From Reichenbachiella agarivorans (GTDB lineage: Bacteria; Bacteroidota; Bacteroidia; Cytophagales; Cyclobacteriaceae): a stretch of 64,000 bases of DNA. The stretch lies in contig NZ_CP106679.1 in NCBI RefSeq assembly GCF_025502585.1, forward strand, positions 124,001 to 188,000, written 5' to 3'. This document shows positions 25,914 to 35,239 of this stretch, piece after piece; the stretch's first letter is position 1, and every line of letters begins with the position of its first letter. Under the pieces are notes generated by a model. That model saw only the letters and a program-made list of their open reading frames with translations. It was not told where the DNA came from and searched no databases. The translations under genes were made by a program, and so were the position numbers.

Positions 25914-27113
25914 ATGAAAATATTGGTTTTAAACTCCGGAAGTTCCTCTCTCAAGTACCAGCTATTCGATATGCCCGAGGGCAAAGTCCTGTGCGCAGGT
26001 CTAGTGGAGAAGATCACCGAAAAAATTGGACGTCTGGAACATAGCTATGATGGAAAAAAAATAGTCGTAGAAGAACATTTTCCAGATCACAAAGTGGCGC
26101 TCAACCAAGTGGCACAAGTGCTCACCGACCCTCAATACCACATCCTAGAATCGGCCGACGAAATCGAAGCAGTAGGACATCGAGTGGTACACGGTGGAGA
26201 GAGCTTCAGTGCGACCACTGAGATTAATGAAGAAGTCAAAAGCAAGATAAAAGAACTATTCTCACTTGCTCCCCTACACAACCCTGCCAACCTACAAGGT
26301 ATCGAGGTGGCTGAAAATATATTTGCGGCAGCCAAACAGTACGCAGTATTCGATACAGCCTTTCACTCAACACTCCCAGAAGAAGCCTATCGATTTGCCA
26401 TTCCAGAGGAGTTTTACTCCCAATACGGCACACGTGTCTACGGCTTTCATGGTACTTCTCATCGCTATGTTGCCAACCAGGCGATTCAGCATTTAGGCTT
26501 GAAAGAAGAAGACAGTAAAATCATCACCATCCATCTAGGCAATGGCTGTAGCATGGCTGCCATCCGAAACGGAAAGTCGGTTGACACTTCCATGGGACTG
26601 GGTCCCTTGTCTGGACTCATCATGGGTACGAGATCAGGCGATCTGGATCCTTCTGTAATTTTTTATCTCCTAGAACAAGGATACGAAATCGAAGAAATCA
26701 AATCTACCCTGAACAAAAAGAGTGGCATGAAAGGCCTCACTGGGGACAATGACCTGCGCAACATCAACGCCAGAGCTAATGACGGTGATGCAGCAGCGGT
26801 ACTAGCACTCAAAATGTACAGCTATCGAATCAAGAAATACATCGGATCTTATATGGCAGTCTTGGGAGGTCTGGATGCCATAGTCTTCACGGCAGGTGTC
26901 GGAGAAAATGATGCCGCTACACGCGCAAAAGCATGTGCTGGATTAGAGGCCTTTGGCATTTCGATCGACTCACAACAAAATCAACAACGAAAGTCCAACA
27001 TCCATGAAATCCAAGATGGAAAAATCAAAATCCTCGTTATCCCTACAGACGAAGAATACGAAATCGCCAGACAGAGCTATAATTTAACACAGGGAAAAAC
27101 ACCATACGAATAA
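25914..27113 (+). CDS. ackA: Acetate kinase
   Basis: This enzyme makes ATP from acetyl phosphate. I start at ATG 25914 (MKILVLNSGSSSLKYQLFD), the universal acetate-kinase N-terminus; the frame extends to 25824 but only into pta. Further motifs are GHRVVHGGE, FHGTSHRYV, HLGNGCSM, GTRSGDLDP and GGLDAIVFTAGVGEND. The 399-residue length is standard. A hairpin overlapping the stop codon ends transcription. Confidence 0.95.
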   Translation: MKILVLNSGSSSLKYQLFDMPEGKVLCAGLVEKITEKIGRLEHSYDGKKIVVEEHFPDHKVALNQVAQVLTDPQYHILESADEIEAVGHRVVHGGESFSATTEINEEVKSKIKELFSLAPLHNPANLQGIEVAENIFAAAKQYAVFDTAFHSTLPEEAYRFAIPEEFYSQYGTRVYGFHGTSHRYVANQAIQHLGLKEEDSKIITIHLGNGCSMAAIRNGKSVDTSMGLGPLSGLIMGTRSGDLDPSVIFYLLEQGYEIEEIKSTLNKKSGMKGLTGDNDLRNINARANDGDAAAVLALKMYSYRIKKYIGSYMAVLGGLDAIVFTAGVGENDAATRAKACAGLEAFGISIDSQQNQQRKSNIHEIQDGKIKILVIPTDEEYEIARQSYNLTQGKTPYE

Positions 27114-27125
27114 TGGTGTTTTAAT
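27095..27125 (+). terminator. Terminator overlapping the ackA stop codon
   Basis: The arms AAAACACCAT (27096-27105) and ATGGTGTTTT (27113-27122) have a 7-base loop and a short T run. The stop codon is inside the hairpin. Confidence 0.6.
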
Positions 27126-27186
27126 AGTTTTAAATACTGTCAAACCGCATTTTTGAACTATCTTTTTCAAAATATTCAGTATTAAC

Positions 27187-28155
27187 ATGACACATTTTAG
27201 AACAGAGCTATTTATAGACGAAAATCCAGATAAAATCAAAGCAGACTCTAAAATCCTTTCTTTTGGATCCGGGTTTACTGAATCTTTGATGAGTCCAATG
27301 AACAAGTACAACTTCAACATCGTCAACAACCCATACGGTACCATATACAATCCGATTTCAATTTTTAACCTGATCACTGACACGATCAACAACAAAGAAA
27401 TCAATACCGATCTACTGACCGAGAATGATGGGCAATGGAATCATTATGATTTCCACCCAGAACACAGTGCTGGTTCTAAAGATGAGTTGGTTGAGCGCTT
27501 GCAACAAAAGGTAACAGAAACACATGAATACCTCAAGAAGACAGATTATGTGATCATTACCTTGGGCTCTGCCTTTGTGTACAAACTCAACTCAACCAAA
27601 AAAATAGTTGCCAACTGCCACAGAGGCTCTCGTGAGCAATTCAGTAAGGAACTACTCACACCACAGGCCATTGTTGATGGATTTAGAGAAATCTATAATT
27701 CGCTCAACCATGTCAAAAACATCATCTTGGTCGTGAGTCCTGTCCAACACACCAAAGACACCTTGACACTCAATGCTGTAAGCAAGTCAGTCTTGAGATT
27801 GGCGTGCCACATGATCATGAGTGAGTTTGCCTATGTCAAATACTTCCCTGCTTACGAGTTTCTGTTGGGTGACTTGCGTGATTATCGCTTTTATGAAAAG
27901 GACTTGATTCACCCCAATGAATTGGCAACTGACTATATCTTCAAAAAATTTGCCGAAGGGTATTTTCATCCAGACATCAAAGACGCCATTCTGAACATCG
28001 AAGAATTGCTCAGTGGCATGCACCACGCACCGTACAACCCTCAGAGTACCGAGTACAAGAAAAGTCTGAAAGAAGCCATTGACAACATCAGTACAATGAC
28101 TGACAAAATGGATCTCTCCGAGTTAATCAATGACCTGAAAAGCAAAATTGGATAA
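27187..28155 (+). CDS. GSCFA-domain protein
   Basis: This 322-residue protein carries the GSCFA family signature near residue 27 (ILSFGSGFTESLM, with the family Cys replaced by Gly). NPYGTIYNPISI and ITLGSAFVY follow, then VSPVQHTKDTLTLNAVSKSVLR. The fold is thought to be SGNH-hydrolase-like, with the motif in IHPNELATDYIF as a possible catalytic block. Substrates are unknown. It is followed by a long hairpin before the convergent transporter gene. Confidence 0.83.
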   Translation: MTHFRTELFIDENPDKIKADSKILSFGSGFTESLMSPMNKYNFNIVNNPYGTIYNPISIFNLITDTINNKEINTDLLTENDGQWNHYDFHPEHSAGSKDELVERLQQKVTETHEYLKKTDYVIITLGSAFVYKLNSTKKIVANCHRGSREQFSKELLTPQAIVDGFREIYNSLNHVKNIILVVSPVQHTKDTLTLNAVSKSVLRLACHMIMSEFAYVKYFPAYEFLLGDLRDYRFYEKDLIHPNELATDYIFKKFAEGYFHPDIKDAILNIEELLSGMHHAPYNPQSTEYKKSLKEAIDNISTMTDKMDLSELINDLKSKIG

Positions 28156-28175
28156 CAACGATCATCAGACATCTA

Positions 28176-28237
28176 AAACTCTGACTTTGTACAATACCAC
28201 AAGTTGTAGCCTGCGGTATTGTACAAAGTCAGGGTTT
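28176..28237. terminator. Large hairpin between convergent genes
   Basis: A stem of about 22 bp (CTGACTTTGTACAATACC at 28181-28198 facing GGTATTGTACAAAGTCAG at 28215-28232, extended outward by AAAC/GTTT) closes a 16-base loop. The outer flanks are weakly T-rich on each strand, so it probably ends transcription from both sides. The last codons of the transporter lie in its right arm. Confidence 0.65.
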
Positions 28238-31200
28238 GCTGAATTTTCTCCCGAACCATTCGATGGTTTTGCGTAGCAGATCGTAGTAGAGCATGGCATA
28301 GGTGATGGCAGTCATGATCCAGATCACCATCAGATTAAAATAAAAAGTATCTATCTCCCACGACCCTATTACTTTGACTGGTGCATAAAAATGTGCATTC
28401 CCCAATCGTGATTCAGGAGTCATATAGATAGGGTCCTTTTTTCGAATCAATTGATCCTCTCCGTCATATATTTTTCTGATCTTGTCTCTATTCAGTGCAA
28501 TGGAATGTAACGCATCATTTTCATTATTTTTCTTGAGTAGAGACAAGCCATCCTTGCCAATTTCTTTGACCAGTTTTCGATAGGCTATTTCTCTATCTTC
28601 TACTGCCTTTTGTTTTTCGTCTTTGTACTTCTTCTTCAGTACTCGCAAATAATTTAAAGTATGCAGATGCAATGTAGAATCAAAGGTATCGTAGTACAAC
28701 TCCCCCAATTTGCCAAACTGTGGATTGTCATCCATCTCCTGCAGCTTAGCTATTTCATTGCGGCATATCTTGAGATCATAGATCACCTGCCCACTATGAT
28801 TCCCCTGGCTGACATCAGTCAGGGCATTGTTGAGTCGACCCGAAAGGTCAGGAATTAAATAAGCAAATTGGTAGCTGGCATCACTCATTCGCTTGTCATA
28901 CTCATAAAAGTTTTTGCTGTATTTGTTGTTGGTGTCTTGCTCTACCGCTAGTGCTTCATAGGCCCATCGAGAAACCATCATATTGCCTATAAATGGCACA
29001 TTTTTTTTGTCTCCAATCTCAAAATTAAGATCGTCAAACTTGATCATAGCACCTCCCAACAGTAGCTGTGGCACAAGAATCAATGGTATCAATATATAGA
29101 TAGTCACGATCGAATTGAAACCAGATGAAATATTGAGTCCTACCATATTGGCAAAACATGCAGTTGAAAACAATATCAACCAATATTGAAAATTAAGCCC
29201 CTTGATCTCCAGTATGTAATTGCCCAAGAGGGTAAAAATCAGCACCTGAATAGCCGACAGACCAAACAAGTACACAATCTTGGAATTGATGTAGCTAAAT
29301 CGACTCAGATTCAAGAAGGACTCCCTTTGGAGGATTTTCCTGTCCTTGAAGATCTCCTCCGCACTCACCGTGAGTCCTGTAAACAAGGAAACCACAATAG
29401 TCATAAACAAATAAATAGGGATGTTTCTGTTGTCACTAAAGTCATAAACACTGGTTTCGGAATACTTGGCCAAAAAACCCAAAATGATTGCCAACAGAGG
29501 TGGTTCCAGTATGTTGAGCAATATGTACTGCGTGTTAGATTTTTTGGATAATAAAATTCTCTTGATATAGACTAAAGACTGGTGGTAAAGATTTGGGATC
29601 AAGAAATTGGAGGGAGGCAATGCCGTCTCATATTTGACCTTTTCTACTTTGGACATGATATTCTCTTTGAACATCTCATACCATTTTTCTGGTGAGGTCT
29701 TCCTGTGCTTGGTCGAACTACCCTTTTCATCAATTTCTTTGGTCTCGATGATTTGTAGAATCTGCTCAGGAATCACATTGCCACAGGTTCGGCACTCGCT
29801 TTCTGCGGCATTGACCTGTGTGTTCATCGTTTTGAAATAAACCACCGCATCGATCGGATTGCCCGCATAGATGGGATAGCCTCCCTTGTCCAAAATCCAC
29901 ATTTTATCAAACAGTTTGTAGATATCCGACGAAGGTTGATGAATGATGATGATGACCAATTTCCCTTTTCGTGTTTGCTCTTTCAGTAGATTCATGACCT
30001 TTTCTGAATCCATCGATGACAGACCAGAGGTAGGTTCATCAATATAAAGTACAGAGGGCTCTCTCAATAGTTCCAAACCAATATTGAGGCGCTTTCTCTG
30101 CCCTCCACTGATTGTCTTGTTGAGTGGATCTCCTACTTTCAGGTCTTTAATTTCTTCGATATCGAGGTCTTCCAGTACTTTGTTTACCTCTCTGCGAATT
30201 CTCGCCTCAGAGAGGTCTCCAAAACAAAGCTTTGCATTGAAGTACAGGTTTTCGAAAACCGTGAGTTCCTCAAACAAAAGGTCGTCCTGTGGTACATATC
30301 CGATAACCCCTGATTGTACACTACGATTGATACTAAAACCATTGATCTTGATCTCGCCTGACATGGGCTTTAGTTTCCCATTGAGTAGATTCATGAGTGT
30401 GGATTTGCCTGTACCACTCCCTCCCATGATGCCTATCAGCTGTCCCGACTCCTCACTAAAAGTAAACGGCTTGATACCATTGTCACTGTTTTTGAAGTTG
30501 TATGTCATCTCGTCTGCTTGCAGCACGAGTTTGGTTCTTTTGACATCTAGCAAAAACTTTTTGCTGATATCGGACTCATAGATTGGCTTGATTGTACTGC
30601 CTTTGATGATGGCACCTGGGTTGAGGATATATACCTTTCCATTCTGGATCTTTTTTCCCTCCACAAACAAGCTGAGTGGCCCGGTATATCTAAACACAAA
30701 AGTATTGACACTCTCTATGTGCAAAACCACTATGGTTCCAAAAAGATTTTCGACCTGTACATGTCTGAAATCGGTGATACCTGGCTCGGTTTTTCTTTTC
30801 ATCATCCAGGCTATTTCCTTGGGCCACTCGGTGACCTTGTTGTCAATGACCATGGCATTGCCCTTGTGTACATTTTTGATATCTACATCGAGAATAAATG
30901 AGCAAATATCATCGGTTTCTATCTTGGAGAGGTTAAAATTCAGAGCCACCAATTGCATGAAATCGTTTTCACGAGTTGACACCTTTTTATCCGTATTGAT
31001 GAGTTCTACGAGTTGGATGAATACGAGTACGCGCTCATGCTGTAGCAGTTCTTTGTTGAGCTGCTGACAAATCTTGGTCACTTGGATAATGTTCTTGGTC
31101 TCGTTTTCTATCTCAGGAGTTGCAGAAGCTGCCTCTCGTCGGTAAAACTCTACATAGTCCTGAAACAGGTTGAGATACTGCTCGGAGAGCTCATGGTTGA

Positions 31201-31315
31201 GCTGCTTGTCCAAATAAGGCTTGACTATGATATGCCCTGTATCCACCACTTCATCTTTGACACTTTCGATAATGGCAAACAATCTCATCAGGGCATTTAT
31301 AATCGATTCACTCAT
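28229..31315 (-). CDS. Giant ABCG-like transporter with TerB-like N-terminus
   Basis: This half-transporter has, in order, an alpha-helical TerB/DjlA-like domain (about residues 1-150, VELINTDKKVSTRENDFMQLV), a small beta-rich domain (about 190-250), an ABC ATPase, and ABC-2 membrane helices with a large soluble insertion before the last helices. ATPase motifs are MGGSGTGKST, SGGQRKRLNIGLE, LYIDEPTSGLSSMDS and IIIHQPSS. Domain order (ATPase before membrane part) is that of ABCG/White proteins, which form dimers. I start at ATG 31315 (MSESIINALMRL), because the extension to 31354 runs through the terminator of the upstream gene. The substrate is unknown. Confidence 0.82.
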   Translation of the reverse strand: MSESIINALMRLFAIIESVKDEVVDTGHIIVKPYLDKQLNHELSEQYLNLFQDYVEFYRREAASATPEIENETKNIIQVTKICQQLNKELLQHERVLVFIQLVELINTDKKVSTRENDFMQLVALNFNLSKIETDDICSFILDVDIKNVHKGNAMVIDNKVTEWPKEIAWMMKRKTEPGITDFRHVQVENLFGTIVVLHIESVNTFVFRYTGPLSLFVEGKKIQNGKVYILNPGAIIKGSTIKPIYESDISKKFLLDVKRTKLVLQADEMTYNFKNSDNGIKPFTFSEESGQLIGIMGGSGTGKSTLMNLLNGKLKPMSGEIKINGFSINRSVQSGVIGYVPQDDLLFEELTVFENLYFNAKLCFGDLSEARIRREVNKVLEDLDIEEIKDLKVGDPLNKTISGGQRKRLNIGLELLREPSVLYIDEPTSGLSSMDSEKVMNLLKEQTRKGKLVIIIIHQPSSDIYKLFDKMWILDKGGYPIYAGNPIDAVVYFKTMNTQVNAAESECRTCGNVIPEQILQIIETKEIDEKGSSTKHRKTSPEKWYEMFKENIMSKVEKVKYETALPPSNFLIPNLYHQSLVYIKRILLSKKSNTQYILLNILEPPLLAIILGFLAKYSETSVYDFSDNRNIPIYLFMTIVVSLFTGLTVSAEEIFKDRKILQRESFLNLSRFSYINSKIVYLFGLSAIQVLIFTLLGNYILEIKGLNFQYWLILFSTACFANMVGLNISSGFNSIVTIYILIPLILVPQLLLGGAMIKFDDLNFEIGDKKNVPFIGNMMVSRWAYEALAVEQDTNNKYSKNFYEYDKRMSDASYQFAYLIPDLSGRLNNALTDVSQGNHSGQVIYDLKICRNEIAKLQEMDDNPQFGKLGELYYDTFDSTLHLHTLNYLRVLKKKYKDEKQKAVEDREIAYRKLVKEIGKDGLSLLKKNNENDALHSIALNRDKIRKIYDGEDQLIRKKDPIYMTPESRLGNAHFYAPVKVIGSWEIDTFYFNLMVIWIMTAITYAMLYYDLLRKTIEWFGRKFSKP

Positions 31316-31341
31316 TGGGGTATTTTGGTTTTTGAGGTAAA

Positions 31342-31374
31342 TTAAAAAAGGCATACTGAATAATCAATATGCCT
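31342..31374 (-). terminator. Terminator of the lipoprotein gene
   Basis: The arms AGGCATA (31349-31355) and TATGCCT (31368-31374) are read on the minus strand, followed by TTTTTT. It lies between the lipoprotein gene and the transporter start at 31315. Confidence 0.65.
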
Positions 31375-31398
31375 TGAATTTTGCTTGGGATTAAATAA

Positions 31399-32208
31399 TC
31401 AACCTGTGATTTCGTTTCGCGTAGACTCTACATTTTTCATGATGTCATCAAGCTGTCCTTTTGTAATTCCTACCTCTGGCTCTACTCCATCGTAGGTCAA
31501 CTTCATGTAGTTGAGCAAAGGAGCAATGGCTTTGATATCCTCATCTTCTACATACTTGGCAGCTGCCTCAGCCAATACATTGGCTCCTGTTTTTTGCTTG
31601 GCGATGATGGACATCAACCTTGGATCGTAGTTGCTAGACACGGCCAACTGTGTCGTGATATACAAGCCTTCGATCCAGCTAGCTGAAACCACCAAGAAGG
31701 AAAGTTTCTCCTGTCCAGTCTTGTTCAGTTGCTCATAGGTATTGTAGAACGACTCAGTAATGATCAAGATCAATGAGTCCTGATTGTCGATATTGCTCTC
31801 AATTCTATTTACCATGCTTTCGTTGAATACACCTGGTACATCCAGACCATCCACCAAGGTTTTGGTTACTTTGATCAATGCCAAGGTTTCCTCATTCATG
31901 TTGTAGGTACTGGCATAGCTCAAATCCGCCCCATAAATCCCTAGGTTCAATGCTTTGGCTCTTTGTGTTTCATATTTGTCTACATTCTCTACTGGGTTGG
32001 TGATGTCCAACACGAAAGCCGCGTCTGCATCTTGTAGCAATGTAGTTACTTCATACGAAGTAGGGATTGGATAGTCAAATTCTCTTTTCACTACTTCTTT
32101 CACGTTGGCAGTAGTTACTTTTTCGGTAGTAGTTTCTTTTTTGCCTCCACAGCTGATGACGGCACTAGCCAAAGTGGCTAAAACAAATATGTGTAGATAG
32201 TTTTTCAT
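31399..32208 (-). CDS. Hypothetical lipoprotein, 269 aa
   Basis: The N-terminus MKNYLHIFVLATLASAVISC is a lipoprotein signal with acylated Cys20 followed by GGKKETTTEK. The mature part is mostly helical, with no recognised domain. The segment FDYPIPTSYEVTTLLQDADAAFVLD is rich in hydrophobic residues. It is separated from the transporter gene by a terminator, so it is probably monocistronic. Position on the inner or outer membrane face cannot be told. Confidence 0.65.
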   Translation of the reverse strand: MKNYLHIFVLATLASAVISCGGKKETTTEKVTTANVKEVVKREFDYPIPTSYEVTTLLQDADAAFVLDITNPVENVDKYETQRAKALNLGIYGADLSYASTYNMNEETLALIKVTKTLVDGLDVPGVFNESMVNRIESNIDNQDSLILIITESFYNTYEQLNKTGQEKLSFLVVSASWIEGLYITTQLAVSSNYDPRLMSIIAKQKTGANVLAEAAAKYVEDEDIKAIAPLLNYMKLTYDGVEPEVGITKGQLDDIMKNVESTRNEITG

Positions 32209-32292
32209 AGTTTGTGTTTCGAAATGATCAAAATTTGATGGTGGGCAATTTAGTGAATGATGGATGAAAATATGAAATGCAGACCAAAATAA

Positions 32293-33246
32293 TCAATCTT
32301 CCCAAAGACTCTTGGCACTGTAGTCTGAACCCTCCAAGGTGAAGTATTCTCCTCTTTCGTATCGGTAATTTGCGTTGAGCACCTCGATCGATTTCATCTC
32401 CTGCACTGTGAAGGGAATCGATGCTGCATCAAAATTTTCTTGAAGCCTGCTAGGATTGGTTGACTTTGGGATGACGGAGCTTCCTCGATTGATTGCCCAT
32501 GCGATCAGAACCTGCGCAGCAGTAAGCTCCCTTGCTTTGGCGATCTCTGCGATCACGGGGTGCTGATAAAGATACGGCAACTCATGATTTGGCATTTTAC
32601 TGGCTCGCTCTACCGCTCCCAGTGGTGCATAAGCTGTCAGAATAATAGCATTCTTCTGGCAAAATTTCAACAAGTCTCCTTGTTGCAGGTAGGGATGAGA
32701 CTCTACTTGGTTGACCTCTATTTTGATCTTCGAAGATTTGTTGATGCGTTTGATTTTCTTTGAATTAAAATTGGACACCCCGATATGTTTGGTGAGACCT
32801 GCCATCACACATTCTTCCATCCCAGACCATGTATCTTCGAGACTCAGTTCATCCAAACTCACCAAATCGTCCGCTGTACTAGGAATCAACACCTGCTTGC
32901 GCTGAGCCACTGGCCAATGTACCAAATACAAATCCAAAAACTCCAAATGCAGATCAGACAATGTATGCTTGAGTGCTACGATCACATCCTCAGCTCTATG
33001 ATGTGTATTCCATAGTTTAGAGGTGATCCACAGATCCTTTCGCTTCACTTCTCCCGCTGCTATGGCATCATTGAGTGCTCTACCTATTTCTTTTTCATTT
33101 TGGTATATTGATGCACAGTCAAAATGTCTATACCCTATTTGAATGGCCTTGCGCACCGCAGCATATGCCTCCTCATGACGTGATTGCCAAGTACCCAAAC
33201 CGAGAGCTGGCATTTGGTCACCATTTTTCAACGAATAATAAATCAT
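32293..33246 (-). CDS. Aldo/keto reductase
   Basis: This NADPH-dependent carbonyl reductase has a TIM barrel. The catalytic tetrad is visible: Asp in GYRHFDCASIY with Tyr in the same loop, Lys in TSKLWNTHH and His in LYLVHWP. The nucleotide site is SVIPKSTNPSRLQENF. I start at ATG 33246 (MIYYSLKNGDQMPALGLG), since the six extra residues upstream are not family-like. Length of 317 residues is standard for AKR. Substrate is unknown. Confidence 0.9.
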   Translation of the reverse strand: MIYYSLKNGDQMPALGLGTWQSRHEEAYAAVRKAIQIGYRHFDCASIYQNEKEIGRALNDAIAAGEVKRKDLWITSKLWNTHHRAEDVIVALKHTLSDLHLEFLDLYLVHWPVAQRKQVLIPSTADDLVSLDELSLEDTWSGMEECVMAGLTKHIGVSNFNSKKIKRINKSSKIKIEVNQVESHPYLQQGDLLKFCQKNAIILTAYAPLGAVERASKMPNHELPYLYQHPVIAEIAKARELTAAQVLIAWAINRGSSVIPKSTNPSRLQENFDAASIPFTVQEMKSIEVLNANYRYERGEYFTLEGSDYSAKSLWED

Positions 33247-33294
33247 AACGAGGATTGTTGTCAAGAGGGAATTTACGAATATTTCAGATATGAA

Positions 33295-33330
33295 ATAAAA
33301 AAAGCCTCAACAGTGATTGTTGAGGCTTGA
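33295..33330 (-). terminator. Terminator of sucD
   Basis: The arms AAGCCTCAACA (33302-33312) and TGTTGAGGCTT (33318-33328) form an 11-bp perfect stem with a 5-base loop. On the minus strand a TTTTTTTAT tract follows. Confidence 0.85.
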
Positions 33331-33353
33331 TGTTTTATCTATTCAATGGTCAA

Positions 33354-34229
33354 TTAAGATGCCATTGCTTTTGCGATTGTTTCTCCGATGTCTGCAGGAG
33401 AGTTCACCACATAAAGGCCGCATTCTGCCATGATTTTCATTTTTGCTTCTGCTGTATCATCCGCACCACCGATGATTGCACCAGCGTGTCCCATTCTTTT
33501 TCCTTTTGGAGCAGTTTGTCCAGCGATGAATCCAACTACTGGCTTAGGGTTGCCCTGTGCTTTGATCCATCTAGCGGCTTCAGCTTCGTAGCTACCACCG
33601 ATCTCTCCGATCATCACGATTGCATCAGTTTCAGGATCATTCATCAACATTTCTACAGCTTGTTTTGTAGATGTACCGATGATTGGGTCTCCACCGATAC
33701 CGATAGCAGTAGAGATTCCCAAACCAGCTTTCACTACTTGATCAGCTGCTTCGTAAGTCAAGGTTCCTGATTTAGATACGATACCTACTCTACCCGTTTT
33801 GAATACAAAGCCAGGCATGATACCTACTTTTGCTTCTCCTGGTGTGATTACTCCTGGACAGTTAGGCCCGATCAATGTCAAATCTTTGCCTGAGATGTAT
33901 TGTTTTGCTACAATCATATCTTTGACAGGAATACCTTCAGTGATGGTAATGATCACTTTGATACCTGCGTCTGCTGCTTCCATAATTGCGTCTGCAGCAA
34001 ATGCTGGAGGCACAAAAATGATCGAAACGTTGGCTCCTGCCTGATCTACAGCATCTTGAACCGTGTTGAACACCGGTCTATCAAGGTGAGTTTGTCCTCC
34101 TTTGCCTGGAGTCACACCTCCTACGACATTGCTGCCATACTCGATCATTTGTGAAGCATGAAACGTACCTTCAGTACCTGTGAAGCCCTGAACTATGATT
34201 TTAGAATCTTTATTTACTAATACACTCAT
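33354..34229 (-). CDS. sucD: Succinate-CoA ligase (ADP-forming) subunit alpha
   Basis: The TCA-cycle enzyme subunit binds CoA and carries the phosphohistidine. Motifs are the CoA-binding [16 protein letters not shown] near the N-terminus, [34 protein letters not shown] and the active-site loop [12 protein letters not shown]. The 291-residue length is standard. The beta subunit sucC is not nearby, so the two are split as in many Bacteroidota. Confidence 0.95.
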   Translation of the reverse strand: MSVLVNKDSKIIVQGFTGTEGTFHASQMIEYGSNVVGGVTPGKGGQTHLDRPVFNTVQDAVDQAGANVSIIFVPPAFAADAIMEAADAGIKVIITITEGIPVKDMIVAKQYISGKDLTLIGPNCPGVITPGEAKVGIMPGFVFKTGRVGIVSKSGTLTYEAADQVVKAGLGISTAIGIGGDPIIGTSTKQAVEMLMNDPETDAIVMIGEIGGSYEAEAARWIKAQGNPKPVVGFIAGQTAPKGKRMGHAGAIIGGADDTAEAKMKIMAECGLYVVNSPADIGETIAKAMAS

Positions 34230-34291
34230 TCGATTTCAATTTTGTGCAAAAATAGGATAATTAATGGCTTTCGCAAGCTATGAAAAAAGGA

Positions 34292-34789
34292 TTAAACTGT
34301 AAATTTTTGATAAGTCACCATCATATGCTGATCGATGAATTCTCTCACACACCCATCGCCACCCTTGGTAGTGAGTATGACGTCCACATACTCAAGGACT
34401 TCTTGTGAAGAATCTGCAGGACATGCAGACAAACCTACTTTGCGCATAGCTGGCAAATCATTGAGATCATCACCTATAAAAGCTACTTGATCCCAATCTA
34501 ATCCCAGCTCTAACAGCCATCCAGCGAGAATAACATCCTTTTCCTCATGGCCTGCATACACATATTTGATGCCGAGCATTTTGGCTCTGGCTTCAATGGC
34601 ACTAGCTGTCGAACTGTGACTGATGATGGCAACTATGATTCCCTGATTGAGTAGCATCTTGATCCCTAACCCATCCTTGGCACTGAATTTTTTAAATTGT
34701 GTACCATCATCCATGACATTGATGCTGCCGTCGGTCATGGTGCCGTCCACGTCCAGCACAACCATTTTGATATTGTAGGTATCGATCAT
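34292..34789 (-). CDS. kdsC: KdsC-like HAD phosphatase
   Basis: The protein resembles 3-deoxy-manno-octulosonate-8-phosphate phosphatase, which supplies KDO for lipopolysaccharide. HAD motif I is VVLDVDGTMTDG, motif II IVAIISHSS, motif III the Lys in HEEKD, and motif IV FIGDDLNDLPAM. It lacks a cap domain, as is normal for KdsC tetramers. I start at ATG 34789 (MIDTYNIKMVVLDV), giving 165 residues. The frame extends to 34858, but that segment is not family-like. It is followed by sucD, and a joint transcript is possible. Confidence 0.85.
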   Translation of the reverse strand: MIDTYNIKMVVLDVDGTMTDGSINVMDDGTQFKKFSAKDGLGIKMLLNQGIIVAIISHSSTASAIEARAKMLGIKYVYAGHEEKDVILAGWLLELGLDWDQVAFIGDDLNDLPAMRKVGLSACPADSSQEVLEYVDVILTTKGGDGCVREFIDQHMMVTYQKFTV

Positions 34790-34913
34790 GACGGCAATTA
34801 TATAGCAAGAACGCAAGAAGTACAAGACAATCAGTTGTTTGAATCTACTTGATTGCATCTCATTGGTTTACCTAATTTAGCGTCAGTCAAATCCGAAGAT
34901 CAACTTGTCAAGA

Positions 34914-34945
34914 TTTGGTTGTTGCTCTAAAAGGTGCTAAATTCA
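34914..34945 (+). promoter_or_regulatory. Possible promoter of the THX gene
   Basis: TTTG (34914-34917), then a 20-base spacer, then TAAATTCA (34938-34945), which keeps 6 of 8 bases of TAnnTTTG at Bacteroidota spacing. It lies about 30 bp upstream of the ATG. Confidence 0.4.
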
Positions 34946-34973
34946 ATTAGAATTAAAATAACAAATTAATAAC

Positions 34974-35099
34974 ATGGGAAAAGGAGATAAAAAAACCAAA
35001 AAAGGTAAAATCAGTCAGGGATCATTTGGTGTGAGCAGACCTCACAACGTGAAGAAAGCCACCCCAACTGCTACTCCCAAAGACAAAAAAACCAAGTAA
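34974..35099 (+). CDS. 30S ribosomal protein THX
   Basis: This 41-residue basic protein (MGKGDKKTKKGKISQGSFGV, then SRPHNVKKATPTATPKDKK) matches the small THX ribosomal protein. The Lys-rich start MGKGDKKTKKGKI and the SRP that follows are diagnostic. It is independently transcribed, with a very strong terminator 11 bases downstream. Confidence 0.88.
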   Translation: MGKGDKKTKKGKISQGSFGVSRPHNVKKATPTATPKDKKTK

Positions 35100-35109
35100 T
35101 CCAATCATA

Positions 35110-35157
35110 GGATCATGAAAAAGCCCCAGCATAACTGTTGGGGCTTTTTCATGATCC
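35110..35157. terminator. Long symmetric terminator after THX
   Basis: The left arm GGATCATGAAAAAGCCCCA (35110-35128) pairs with TGGGGCTTTTTCATGATCC (35139-35157), a near-perfect stem of about 20 bp. The arms supply A-tracts and T-tracts on both strands, so it can stop transcription in either direction. Confidence 0.85.
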
Positions 35158-35239
35158 TTTTCTGAACCTATTTTCCAGATCAAAAACTAGATTACAGGGT
35201 ATTATTAATCTACAACCAGATACTATTCAGAAGAAATCC

